A DNA stretch of 64,000 nt from Alcanivorax sediminis. Its GTDB lineage: Bacteria; Pseudomonadota; Gammaproteobacteria; Pseudomonadales; Alcanivoracaceae. The notes beneath the pieces were generated by a model. That model was not told the origin of the DNA. It did no database searches and saw only the letters and a list, made by a program, of their open reading frames with translations. Each line of letters starts with the position of its first letter. Within the stretch, counting starts at the first letter, position 1. Where the stretch lies: positions 2,108,001-2,172,000 of the forward strand of contig NZ_WIRE01000001.1 in the NCBI RefSeq assembly GCF_009601165.1, written 5' to 3'. Of the stretch, positions 52,264 through 60,612 are shown one piece after another. The position numbers and the translations under genes are program-made.

Positions 52264-53544
52264 TCACTGCCACCAGGCCACCGTCATCCCGGCCACCAGC
52301 GATAGCACCATGGGAATTCCGACCAGCCAGCCCATCTGCCGTTGGCCGATCACCCAGGTCATACCGGCTTTCACCATATTGTTGGTGGCAGCGGCAATCA
52401 CGATGCCGATGACCGCCGTGTTCATGGCCAGCTGATCGGTAGACATGCGCGTCAATGACAAGGTGATGGCATCCACATCGGCAATCCCGGAGCTGGCGGC
52501 TAAAACGTAAATACCGGTATCACCCAGCCAGGTTGTCAGAAGCTCACCCAGTAGCAGGATTGCAGTCAGCAATGCACCGAATACCAGCGCCGAAGTCAGA
52601 TCCAGCGGGTTCTGATTCAGCGGCGGGCTGGAGATCGTCTGATGATCGCCATAGTGCTTCCAGATCAGACCAGCAGGAATATAGAGCAGCGCAGTCATTA
52701 CCAGCACCGGCCAGATCAGGCTGGGCATCAGGTCCCGGTTAATCACGAAGCAGTAGGCCAGAATGCGCGGGAACATGGTGCCGCAGGCAATCAAAATGCC
52801 CGCCGCCAGTTGTCCACTGAGCTCCGGATTACGGGCGGACTGGCGGGAAAAGTGCAGGGTGAGCGCCGTTGAAGAGCTGAGCCCGGCAAACAGGCTGGTG
52901 AACAGAATGCCCTTGCGGGTGCCTGCCAGCTTCATGGCGAAGTAGCCCACAAAGGAGATGGACGCGATCATCACCACCATCCACCAGATCTCGCGCGGGT
53001 TGAGTACTCCGCCGGGCCCGAAGGGCTGATTGGGCAGCAGTGGCAGCATCACCACCGAGATCAACAGCAGCTTCAGGCCCGCATCCAGTTCATGCTCTTT
53101 TAAACGGTTGACCCAGCCATGGATCTCTTCCTTGCTGTCCAGAACAGTGGCGGTGATGACGGCCGCAGCAGCGGCCATCACCGGGTCCACCGCCACCGCG
53201 ATGGCGCCGAAACAGAAGGTAAGCAGCATGCCGATCATGCCGGTGATACTGAAGTTGCGGATGTGCGCCAGACGCTCGTTGTAACCGGCAATGGACATGG
53301 CCACCACGCTGATCAACAACACCGGAAAGGCCCACTCCGTCACCTCTCGTGTCAGAACCGCGGCCACCCCACCCAGAAGGCCGATCAGGGCAAAAGTGCG
53401 GATGCCGGCAATACGTTCGCCGGATTTCTGATCGCGCGCTTCCCAGCCCCGTTCCAGCCCGATAATCGCGCCGAGCAACAGGGCCACCGCCAGGCGCAGG
53501 GTGGTCTGGTTGTTTTCGAGAAACTGGAGTGCTACGTCGTCCAT
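52264..53544 (-). CDS. MgtC-type/DUF4010 membrane protein
   Basis: A 426-residue inner-membrane protein. The N-terminal 140 residues are an MgtC/SapB domain (LAVALLLGAIIGLERGWEAR, GIRTFALIGLLGGVAAVL, VMAAAAAVITATVL). The C-terminal 250 residues are a DUF4010 domain with six or more helices, such as ISFVGYFAMKLAG, GLSSSTALTLHFSRQ and AASSGIADVDAITLSLTRM. MgtC proteins act in magnesium homeostasis and stress, and the DUF4010 fusion is thought to be a transporter or channel. It is convergent with DUF2892 and divergent from the wax ester synthase; the ANR-like box at 53628 lies between the last two. Confidence 0.9.
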   Translation of the reverse strand: MDDVALQFLENNQTTLRLAVALLLGAIIGLERGWEARDQKSGERIAGIRTFALIGLLGGVAAVLTREVTEWAFPVLLISVVAMSIAGYNERLAHIRNFSITGMIGMLLTFCFGAIAVAVDPVMAAAAAVITATVLDSKEEIHGWVNRLKEHELDAGLKLLLISVVMLPLLPNQPFGPGGVLNPREIWWMVVMIASISFVGYFAMKLAGTRKGILFTSLFAGLSSSTALTLHFSRQSARNPELSGQLAAGILIACGTMFPRILAYCFVINRDLMPSLIWPVLVMTALLYIPAGLIWKHYGDHQTISSPPLNQNPLDLTSALVFGALLTAILLLGELLTTWLGDTGIYVLAASSGIADVDAITLSLTRMSTDQLAMNTAVIGIVIAAATNNMVKAGMTWVIGQRQMGWLVGIPMVLSLVAGMTVAWWQ

Positions 53545-53627
53545 GAACGCCCTGAAATCGATAAAGGAACCCTACAGAGTCTAGCCTGTTCTCCCGGTAG
53601 CAAGTAACCGCTGGCAGGTTGCCAGGT

Positions 53628-53641
53628 TTGACCCACATCAA
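53628..53641 (+). promoter_or_regulatory. ANR/FNR box upstream of the wax ester synthase gene
   Basis: TTGACCCACATCAA fits the ANR consensus TTGAY-N4-RTCAA. It lies 86 bp before the wax ester synthase ATG and about 85 bp before the divergent DUF4010 start, so it could serve either gene. Confidence 0.6.
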
Positions 53642-53727
53642 CTTCTTGGACCGGCCATGGGCGTACGCTGGTAGACCTTGTCCCGCGAAGGAATCGCGCT
53701 GGGAAAATACTGCAGGGAGCGAGCGCC

Positions 53728-55092
53728 ATGAAACAAGACCGCGAGCCCATGTCCGCCGTCGACACTGCCTGGCTACGGATGGAAAACGATAACAATCTGA
53801 TGATGATACAGACGGTCCTGCTGCTGGAGGGGCCGCTGGATCTGGGCCGCTTGCGGTCCGTGCTTGAACAGCGATTGCTGTCATTTTCCCGTTTTCGCCA
53901 GCGAGTGGTGATGGAAAAGGAGCATGCCTACTGGCAGGACGATCCCGGTTTCAACCTCGACAACCATGTGCATCGCGTGGGTTTGCCCGGCAAGGCAGAT
54001 ATGCACGAGCTGCAGGCCTTCTGCGCAGACCTGATCAGTACTCCGCTCAACTTTCACCATCCTCTGTGGCAGATGCATATCATCGATCGGGTCGATGGTC
54101 AGCACAGCGCGGTGGTGTGCCGAATTCATCACTGTATCGCCGATGGGCTCGCTCTGGTCAGGGTGTTGTTGTCCGTGGCGGACACCACCAGGGAGGGAGA
54201 TCGGCAAGCGCCTAATGGCGATCGACCGTATCACCACACTTCCTGGCTGGAACGGGGCCGCCACCTTGCCCATGACCTGATTGAAGAGGCCACGGAGCTG
54301 GTACGCCATCCGGATCAGCTGCTCGAACTGGCGCGTGCCGGCTGGTCAGCCGGTGCTGAACTGGCCCGTGTCACCCTGCAGCCCCGCGACCCACCCACCT
54401 GCCTGAAACGTTCGCTGAGTGGGCGTAAAGTGGTGGGTTGGGCCGAACCGCTGGATCTGGAAGCCGTCAAGGATGTGGCCCATGCGCTTGACGGTACGGT
54501 TAACGATGTTCTGCTGACCTGTGCCACCGGAGCGCTGCGTAGCTGGCTTCTGGAGCAGGGCGATGATGTGACACAGGATCTCAACGTGGCTGTGCCATTC
54601 AATCTGCGCCCGCTGGACAAACCCATTGATACGCTCGGCAACCAGTTTGGGTTGGTGTTGGTGCGGTTGCCCATTCATCTGGCCAGTGCCCGCAGTCGCT
54701 TGCTGGAAGTGCAGAAACACATGCGCGACCTGAAGGCGTCGCCTCAGCCCTGGGTGTTTTACGGCATGCTTGTCGGGCTTGGCCAGGGGCCAGATGCGCT
54801 GGAGCAGGCCGCGCTGGAGTTCCTCAGCAGCAAAGCGTCACTGGTCATGACCAACGTGCCCGGGCCACAGAAACCGCTTTATCTGGCTGGGGCTCGCATC
54901 CTGCAACCCATGGTCTGGGTTCCCCAGTCCGGCGGAGTGGGGATGGGGCTCAGCATCCTCAGCTATGCAGGCACGGTCCAGTTTGGTGTGGTTGCGGACC
55001 AAAACCTGATGACCGATCCTCAGGGCCTGGTGGCGCATTTTCATCGCAGTTTTGAAGAGCTGGCCTCCCTGGTGCACGCAGAACAAGGCTAG
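53728..55092 (+). CDS. Wax ester synthase/diacylglycerol acyltransferase
   Basis: A 454-residue WS/DGAT. The catalytic HHxxxDG is present as HHCIADG (about residues 134-140). Further family landmarks are PLWQMHIIDR, the NDVLLTCATGALR helix, DLNVAVPFNLRP, and MTNVPGPQKPLYLAG. It starts after GGGAG with MKQDREPMSAVDTAWL, the usual family opening. The enzyme joins acyl-CoA to long-chain alcohols or diacylglycerol, making storage wax esters or triacylglycerol, and sits at the inner face of the membrane. Size fits AtfA1/AtfA2 of Alcanivorax. An ANR-like box upstream suggests low-oxygen control. Confidence 0.95.
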   Translation: MKQDREPMSAVDTAWLRMENDNNLMMIQTVLLLEGPLDLGRLRSVLEQRLLSFSRFRQRVVMEKEHAYWQDDPGFNLDNHVHRVGLPGKADMHELQAFCADLISTPLNFHHPLWQMHIIDRVDGQHSAVVCRIHHCIADGLALVRVLLSVADTTREGDRQAPNGDRPYHHTSWLERGRHLAHDLIEEATELVRHPDQLLELARAGWSAGAELARVTLQPRDPPTCLKRSLSGRKVVGWAEPLDLEAVKDVAHALDGTVNDVLLTCATGALRSWLLEQGDDVTQDLNVAVPFNLRPLDKPIDTLGNQFGLVLVRLPIHLASARSRLLEVQKHMRDLKASPQPWVFYGMLVGLGQGPDALEQAALEFLSSKASLVMTNVPGPQKPLYLAGARILQPMVWVPQSGGVGMGLSILSYAGTVQFGVVADQNLMTDPQGLVAHFHRSFEELASLVHAEQG

Positions 55093-55236
55093 CCTGGCGC
55101 CTGGCTGGCCCTTCTTTATGCTCAATGTTTTATGTTCAGACACCCCGGTCATTGCGGTTGAAATGATCGGCAAAGATCCAAAGTGGTGCACTTAAAGACT
55201 GAAATGCTGCCTCAATATTGTGCAATCTCCTCGGGG

Positions 55237-55656
55237 CTAGCTCGCCTTCTTGCTCAGCTCGGCCAGCTTGTCATCCAGCATGTTGAGAATATGACGGCGG
55301 CTGATGACGCCCAGTACCTTGTTACTGGCATCCACCACCGGGTAGATCTTCGGCTTGGCGTTGAGCATCTGCTGGGCCAGTGAGAGCACATCACTGTCCA
55401 GGGAAACGGTCAGCACCTCGGTCTGCATCAGATCCTTTACCGTGGCCACGCGCTGATTGTGATAGACCACCTGCAATGCGGCCTGCAGGCATTCCCGTTC
55501 ACTTATCCAGCCCACCAGCGTGCCGCTGTCGTCGGTCACCGGGCTGCCCAGCATGTCCTGCTTGATCAGGTTGCTGGAGGCTTCCACCACGGGCATGGCC
55601 GGGTGGATTTTGGCAAAGCGGGTGCTCATCAGTTCTTTGATAGAAGACGTTTCCAT
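55237..55656 (-). CDS. Two-CBS-domain protein
   Basis: A 139-residue protein made of a tandem pair of CBS motifs and nothing else. CBS1 is about residues 5-60 (MSTRFAKIHPAMPVVEASSNLI ... LVGWISERECLQA). CBS2 is about residues 75-130 (DLMQTEVLTVSLDSDVLSLAQQML ... VLGVISRRHILNML). Such pairs bind adenosine nucleotides and regulate partner proteins. The partner is not encoded next to it. It starts at ATG 55656 and is monocistronic. Confidence 0.9.
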   Translation of the reverse strand: METSSIKELMSTRFAKIHPAMPVVEASSNLIKQDMLGSPVTDDSGTLVGWISERECLQAALQVVYHNQRVATVKDLMQTEVLTVSLDSDVLSLAQQMLNAKPKIYPVVDASNKVLGVISRRHILNMLDDKLAELSKKAS

Positions 55657-55806
55657 GGGTGGACCCCTCGCAGTGTTCTCAGGTTATTCAAATGGGTAAT
55701 AACGGCTTAAATGCCGCTTGTTACCCCTGATACTGCGTAAACCGTGCCAAGTCTGAAGGGAAGACATTGCGGGTGGTTTTGTGGAGCCGGGCCTGCAGCA
55801 TTTTCC

Positions 55807-55831
55807 GTAGGAGCCTGCCCGCAGGCGATCC
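55807..55831. repeat. REP-like palindrome
   Basis: GTAGGAG followed by CCTGCC-CGCAGG and CGATCC has the form of the dispersed intergenic palindromes of pseudomonads. It is similar in style to 23616-23634. Confidence 0.5.
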
Positions 55832-55936
55832 GAGCCAAAGCGAGGTAATAAAGCGAGTTGCAAGTGACGAGTATCGAGTTGCGAAAATCAAAAGCGTAGA
55901 AACCTTTTGCACCCAGAGGGGGTGAGTTTTGATCTT

Positions 55937-56041
55937 CGAAACCCGAAACCCGAAACCCGAAACCCGAAACCCGAAACCCGAAACCCGAAACCCGAAACTC
56001 GAAACCCGAAACTCGAAACTCGAAACTCGAAACTCGAAACT
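55937..56041. repeat. Heptanucleotide tandem array, 15 units of CGAAACC/CGAAACT
   Basis: Fifteen uninterrupted 7-bp units. Units 1-8 are CGAAACC, unit 9 is CGAAACT, unit 10 is CGAAACC and units 11-15 are CGAAACT. The single-base variant spread within the array suggests growth by slippage. The period matches the array at 23422-23554, but the unit is different. Confidence 0.95.
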
Positions 56042-56074
56042 CGCCAGCAACAGCTTGTATTTGCCGCCCTTCCC

Positions 56075-56144
56075 GTAGGCGCGGTCGTCCGACCGCGATA
56101 ACGGTCATCGAAATGCCAACCCTTTCGCGGTGGAACCACCGCTC
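56075..56144. repeat. REP-like palindromic pair, copy 2
   Basis: GCGGTCG-TC-CGACCGC (56081-56096) is followed about 30 bp later by GCGGTGG-AA-CCACCGC (56127-56142). The second palindrome and its flanks equal those at 16635-16655. It touches the stop codon of the MFS gene and may serve as its 3' end. Confidence 0.75.
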
Positions 56145-57440
56145 CTAGAGGGAGGGTTTGTCCGGGGGTGATTCACGATGGCTGGAATCTGAGTCACGGG
56201 CGTCCTCGCTTTCTACCTCCACTTCTTCCTCCGGCATCATTTCCAGAGCTACGGGTGAGGTGCGCACCATGGGCACAAACTGGGTGGAATGATCGGAGAG
56301 GTCTTCGCGCACCACATGCAGCCGCATCAGGGTATAGAGCGCCAGTGCCAGCTGCATGATCATAAAATAGAAAGGCAGGGAGCCAGCGCCGAACCATTCC
56401 ATCAACTGGCCAGCCAGCGCTGGCCCCATGGCCGCCCCCACACCATGCAAGAACAGCGCACTGCTCCCGCCGGAGAGAATCTGGTTCGCATCCAGCCGGT
56501 CGATCATGTGCGCCAGCGCGACGGGATAGGCGCAAAAAGCCAGGCCGCCATAGATCGCGATGCTCAGGTACAGAAGCGGCGTGTTGCCATCCGATAGCCA
56601 CACCAGCAATGCAGCGGCCGTCGCGGCCAGACAGATCACCATCAGTACACTGCGCCGGTCATGAGTGTCGGAATAGCGGCCCAGTGGATACTGGAACAGG
56701 GCGCCACCCAGGATGGCCATACTCATGAATGTCGCCACGCTGGCGCTATCCAGCCCCACGCGGTTGGCATACACCGGCCCGAGCCCCCAGAAGGCGCCCA
56801 TAGCGAGCCCTGACAGCAGGGCGCCTGCCACTGATACCGGTGCAGCCCGGTACAGTGCCTTGAAGCGAAGCCGCGTCACCGTTTCCACAGGCGGCTGTGC
56901 AAAGCGGGTCCAGGTCACGGGCACCAGGCTCACGCTGATCAGCATGGCGGCCACGGCAAACAACATGAACGACATGGCCGACTCCAGCCGCAACAATTGC
57001 TGCGCCGCCGCCAGCGCCCCCAGGTTTACCGCCATGTACACCGCAAACACCCTGCCGCGTTGTTCAGCCGGCGTCTGTCCGTTTAGCCAGCTTTCCACCA
57101 CGGTATAGAGAATTACCAGCACAAAGCCGTTCAATATCCGCAGTACCATCCACACCCAGGGTTCTACAAACATCACATGTAGCAGGGCAGAGCAGGCCGC
57201 CAGAGCTGCGCACATGGCAAAGGCACGGATATGGCCGACGCGTCGAATCAAAGGCAGGGCGGCAAACGTGCCGGAGAAGTAGCCGAGAAAGTACCCGGAC
57301 ATGATCAGGCCCAGCGCACTATCGCTGTAGCCTTCCAGGCTTCCGCGCACAGCCAGCAGTGTATTGAGCAGCCCACTGCCCAATAGCAGCAACGCCACCC
57401 CCAGTAACACCGCACCAATGGGCACAATCAGCGGAAACAT
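56145..57440 (-). CDS. MFS transporter (YcaD-like)
   Basis: A 431-residue major facilitator superfamily carrier. The ATG at 57440 follows GGAGG; an earlier in-frame start at 57485 lacks a site. Twelve hydrophobic segments are visible, with the loop 2-3 motif YFLGYFSGTFAALPLIRRVGH and LRILNGFVLVILYTVVESWLNG in helices 4-5. That region, with QTPAEQRGRVFAVYMAVN, matches the YcaD/YfkF-type group of unknown substrate. A hydrophilic acidic tail of about 50 residues (EEEVEVESEDARDSD) follows the last helix. It is transcribed alone. Confidence 0.88.
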   Translation of the reverse strand: MFPLIVPIGAVLLGVALLLLGSGLLNTLLAVRGSLEGYSDSALGLIMSGYFLGYFSGTFAALPLIRRVGHIRAFAMCAALAACSALLHVMFVEPWVWMVLRILNGFVLVILYTVVESWLNGQTPAEQRGRVFAVYMAVNLGALAAAQQLLRLESAMSFMLFAVAAMLISVSLVPVTWTRFAQPPVETVTRLRFKALYRAAPVSVAGALLSGLAMGAFWGLGPVYANRVGLDSASVATFMSMAILGGALFQYPLGRYSDTHDRRSVLMVICLAATAAALLVWLSDGNTPLLYLSIAIYGGLAFCAYPVALAHMIDRLDANQILSGGSSALFLHGVGAAMGPALAGQLMEWFGAGSLPFYFMIMQLALALYTLMRLHVVREDLSDHSTQFVPMVRTSPVALEMMPEEEVEVESEDARDSDSSHRESPPDKPSL

Positions 57441-58016
57441 TTGTCCTCCTTGAAAGCTCGACCCTGGGCCAGTGATATCAGACAAGCGGGAACCATGCCA
57501 ACCGCGTTAACCTTCTGGAATGACTGAAAAAAATACACGCGCATGTCGTGCCGGTCACAGCCAGTTTAGTCAGCTGTCCAGCTTGGCATGATTGTCATCT
57601 GAATCTTCATGCCTAATCCCTCGTAGGTAAGGCTTGCCGAAATCAATGCCCTTTGCCCTCACTTAGAGCTAGCCGCTATATAGCCCGGCGTTGGCATCAA
57701 GAACTGAAAAAAAGCAGCTGCGAGGTTTCATCTCCATTGGGCATCAACATTGATTGTGAGGGCCATAGGTCTAGTCGCCAACCACTGCTTCCCGCTGCAA
57801 ACAAGAGTGGGAAATGGGGCCAAAAAAACGGCTAAATTGCGGAGATGCACATGGAGAGAGTGTTGCGGGAGATCATGCATAATTCTTACTGGGATTATAG
57901 TGCCAAAGGTTTACCTTCTATGCAGTTTTCTCTATAACTGGAGCCCATTCTTTTACGCGGTGGCGCCACCTTGAGTGTCATCACTGTCGTTCTTTTTGCG
58001 CTTCAGGGAGGAAGCT
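57441..58016. other. 576-bp gap between the divergent MFS and M48 genes
   Basis: No supported gene. Short plus-strand frames at 57653-57835 and 57750-57974 lack ribosome sites and family features. The stretch 57840-57975 is relatively AT-rich and should hold the promoter of the M48 operon. I did not find a clear regulator site. Confidence 0.5.
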
Positions 58017-59243
58017 GTGACAAGACAGCAGGTCGATGGCCACGCTTTTCATGATGGTTTCGCCAAGGGCAGGGCGTCTGGCCAGATTCTTATCGATGCC
58101 AGTACCGTGCGCTTTACCAATGATTCCGCTTCAGTGGCGCTCCCTCTGAGTGGAGTGAAGGCCCGCCTGGGAGGCGCCAGTGACCGGCTGGTGTTCTTCG
58201 AGCATCCGGATTATCCCGACTGGCAGCTCTACACTGCCGATCGCTCAGTCCTCAAAAATCCCCACTTCCAACAACACAAATCATTGTCGCGTCAGGTCGC
58301 GGGAGCCCGACGTCTGCGCATCTTCAATTGGAGTGTGCTGGGCTCAGTGGTGGGTCTGATTATCGCGGTGCCCTTGTTGCTGGTGCTGTATATGGACACG
58401 GTGACGGGCTGGATCGCGCCAACGCTGCCTGCCGAATGGGAAGAGTCGCTCGGGGAAAGCGCCCTGGCCCAGTACAAGATCGGCCAGTCGATGATTGAGT
58501 CGGAGGCCATCAACGAGTCGTTGGACGCACTGGTTGCGCCCCTGCTGAAGCATGCAGATAACGACCGCTATGAATTCCATGTCTACATTGCCAATGATGC
58601 CGAGCTTAATGCCTTTGCATTACCGGGCGGCTACATCGTTTTGAACTCCGGGTTGCTGCAGCGTGCCGAGAGTGCCGATGAAGTATTGGGTGTGCTTGCC
58701 CATGAAATTGCTCACGTGACCGAACAGCATGGCGTCAGGCAGGTGATGGCCCGTGCGGGCCTGGTTCTGACCGTGCAAGCCCTGGTGGGGGATGTGAACG
58801 GCATTATGGCCATGATCGCGGCGGCCACCCCGGCGCTGTTGTCGCAGAGTTATTCCCGTGGTTTTGAAACCGCAGCGGATGAGCATGGCTTTGCGTTACT
58901 GGAAGAGGCAGACATCAACCCGAACGGGCTGGTGTCATTCTTTGAAAAAATCATTGAAGAAGAACAGGCACGTCTTGAGGAGATTGAGGATGAGGACAGC
59001 AAGGCGGTAATGGAAAATATCATGCCGTTGCTGAGCAGCCACCCGGCCACGCAAGAGCGCATTGAAAACATGCAGGACATGATTGCGGGTTCAGATGGTC
59101 GGTACCTCACTCTGGAAAAAGAATTCCTGGCCCTGCAACAGCAGGTAAGGGAAGCCGTGGCGGCCATGCCACGGGATGATAACGACGATATGGAAAAGGA
59201 TGACCTGAATGAAGACACGGAACGTAACTCGGGGGAGAGTTGA
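58017..59243 (+). CDS. M48-family membrane zinc metalloprotease
   Basis: A 408-residue protease. The GTG at 58017 follows GGGAGG; an in-frame GTG at 57975 has no site. Residues 1 to about 85 form a small beta-rich N-terminal domain (GRASGQILIDASTVRF). A membrane helix lies at about 105-127 (SVLGSVVGLIIAVPLLLVLY). The peptidase domain then has NAFALPGGYIVLNSGLL, the zinc motif HEIAH (229-233, with catalytic Glu230), and the third ligand Glu in FETAADEHG. The last 90 residues are acidic and helical. It belongs to the HtpX/BepA-like M48 group acting on envelope proteins. Its stop is directly followed by the ATG of the first AIM24 gene. Confidence 0.92.
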   Translation: MTRQQVDGHAFHDGFAKGRASGQILIDASTVRFTNDSASVALPLSGVKARLGGASDRLVFFEHPDYPDWQLYTADRSVLKNPHFQQHKSLSRQVAGARRLRIFNWSVLGSVVGLIIAVPLLLVLYMDTVTGWIAPTLPAEWEESLGESALAQYKIGQSMIESEAINESLDALVAPLLKHADNDRYEFHVYIANDAELNAFALPGGYIVLNSGLLQRAESADEVLGVLAHEIAHVTEQHGVRQVMARAGLVLTVQALVGDVNGIMAMIAAATPALLSQSYSRGFETAADEHGFALLEEADINPNGLVSFFEKIIEEEQARLEEIEDEDSKAVMENIMPLLSSHPATQERIENMQDMIAGSDGRYLTLEKEFLALQQQVREAVAAMPRDDNDDMEKDDLNEDTERNSGES

Positions 59244-59906
59244 ATGAAAAGTGAAATCAAAGGGGGCGCGGCGTTCTCCTACATCGATATGGATCTGGAA
59301 CCCGGTGAAAGCGTGATCACCGAATCCGATGCCATGTCCAGCATGGATGCCCGCCTTGATCTGAAAGCGATTTTTAACGGCGGCCTGCTGCGGGGCCTGC
59401 TGCGCAAGTTTCTCGGTGGGGAGACCTTGTTTGTCAGCCGCTTTACCAATAATGCTGACAGCCCGGCCAGGCTCACCATCGTGCAGCCCACTCCAGGGGA
59501 GGTGCGCTGCCATGAATTGAATGGCGACAGCCTGTTCCTTCAGCCGGGGGCGTTTCTTGCCTGTGAGGAAACCGTTTCACTGGGGCTGCGCTGGGCGGGC
59601 TTCATTTCCTGGATTGCCCGTGAAGGCCTGTTTCGTCTCGAAGTAAAAGGCAACGGCAAAGTCTGGTACGGCGCCTACGGTGCGTTGCTGGAACGGGAAG
59701 TGGATGGCGAGTTCATCGTCGATACCAGCCACCTGGTGGCGTATGACCCGACCATCAAGCTCAAACTGCAATTGGCGGCGGGTCTGTTCTCCAGCTTCTT
59801 CAGTGGCGAAGGGCTGGTCACGCGGGTACAGGGCAAGGGGCGTGTGGTGATTCAGACGCGTTCTATCAGTGGCATTACCAGCTGGGTGAACCCCAAGCTG
59901 CGTTAA
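59244..59906 (+). CDS. AIM24-family (TIGR00266) protein, first of three
   Basis: A 220-residue protein of the AIM24/TIGR00266 family, a beta-barrel-like fold of unknown function. Typical pieces are YIDMDLEPGESVITESDAMSSMDARL, FLGGETLFVSRF, LFLQPGAFLACEETVSLGLRW, REGLFRLEVKGNGKVWYGAYGAL, EFIVDTSHLVAYDPT and GLVTRVQGKGRVVIQTRS. There is no signal peptide or membrane helix. The start codon abuts the M48 stop, so synthesis is coupled. The yeast homologue is a mitochondrial inner-membrane organiser, which suggests a membrane-associated role. Confidence 0.9.
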   Translation: MKSEIKGGAAFSYIDMDLEPGESVITESDAMSSMDARLDLKAIFNGGLLRGLLRKFLGGETLFVSRFTNNADSPARLTIVQPTPGEVRCHELNGDSLFLQPGAFLACEETVSLGLRWAGFISWIAREGLFRLEVKGNGKVWYGAYGALLEREVDGEFIVDTSHLVAYDPTIKLKLQLAAGLFSSFFSGEGLVTRVQGKGRVVIQTRSISGITSWVNPKLR

Positions 59907-59918
59907 CCGGAGGCAATC

Positions 59919-60602
59919 ATGGAGATTGAATTGTTGCATCGCCCCGGCAATGCCGCGGCACGTATTACCCTGAAAGAAGGCGAAAGTTGCACCGCAGAGG
60001 CCGGTGCCATGATTGCCATGAGCGGCAACATGGGCATCGAAACCACCACCCACAAGCGTGGCAAGGGCGGTTTACTGAAAGCTGTGAAACGCATGGTGGC
60101 AGGTGAGTCACTGTTCCTGAATCACTTCTCTGTACCTGCAGGCCAGGGTGAAGTCATCATGGGCACCACTTTGTCAGGTGACATGATGGAATACGAACTG
60201 GATAACGAGAGCCTGATTGTGCAGGGCGGTTCGTTTCTGTGCTGCGATTCCGGGGTCGAGATCGATCTGGGATGGCAAGGTTTCAAGTCTGTCCTGTCCG
60301 GTGAAAGCGTCTTCTGGCTGAACCTGAAAGGTAGCGGCAAGCTGGTCGTCAGCTCGTTTGGTGCGATTTATCCGGTGGAAGTGGACGGTGAATACATTGT
60401 CGATACCGGTCATATCGTGGCCTTCAATGAAACACTGGATTTCAGCATCACCAAAGCGGGTAGCAGCTGGCTGCAGTCTTTCCTGGGTGGGGAAGGCATG
60501 GTGTGTAAATTCAAGGGCAAGGGAACGGTGTGGTGCCAGTCCCATAACCCGGGCAGTTTCGGCTGGGCCATGTCGCCAGGCCTCAAGCAGCGTCGCGCAT
60601 AG
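59919..60602 (+). CDS. AIM24-family (TIGR00266) protein, second of three
   Basis: A 227-residue paralogue of the preceding protein, 12 bp downstream with CGGAGG as ribosome site. Shared features: RITLKEGESCTAEAGAMIAMSGNM, VAGESLFLNHFSV, LIVQGGSFLCCDSGVEIDLGW, LSGESVFWLNLKGSGKLVVSSFGAI, EYIVDTGHIVAFNETLDF, GEGMVCKFKGKGTVWCQS. No membrane segment. The three copies have diverged strongly, so they probably form a hetero-oligomer or act on different partners, and are not recent duplicates. Confidence 0.9.
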   Translation: MEIELLHRPGNAAARITLKEGESCTAEAGAMIAMSGNMGIETTTHKRGKGGLLKAVKRMVAGESLFLNHFSVPAGQGEVIMGTTLSGDMMEYELDNESLIVQGGSFLCCDSGVEIDLGWQGFKSVLSGESVFWLNLKGSGKLVVSSFGAIYPVEVDGEYIVDTGHIVAFNETLDFSITKAGSSWLQSFLGGEGMVCKFKGKGTVWCQSHNPGSFGWAMSPGLKQRRA

Positions 60603-60612
60603 GAGACATGAC

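Larger units (their letters stand above)
55657..56144. other. 488-bp repeat-rich gap
   Basis: No gene is called. It holds a REP-like palindrome (55807-55831), a 15-unit heptamer array (55937-56041) and a REP-like pair abutting the MFS stop codon (56075-56144). Open frames across the array, with repeating SGFGFRVSGF-type peptides, are an artefact of the 7-bp period. Confidence 0.85.

Noticed and set aside
55707..56139. Frames encoding repeated SGFGFRVSGF-type peptides
   Set aside because: They are translations of the 7-bp array in three frames. The repeat period, not selection for a protein, explains them.
57653..57974. Two short plus-strand frames before the M48 gene
   Set aside because: No ribosome sites, mixed composition and no domain pattern; the region is better seen as a promoter region.
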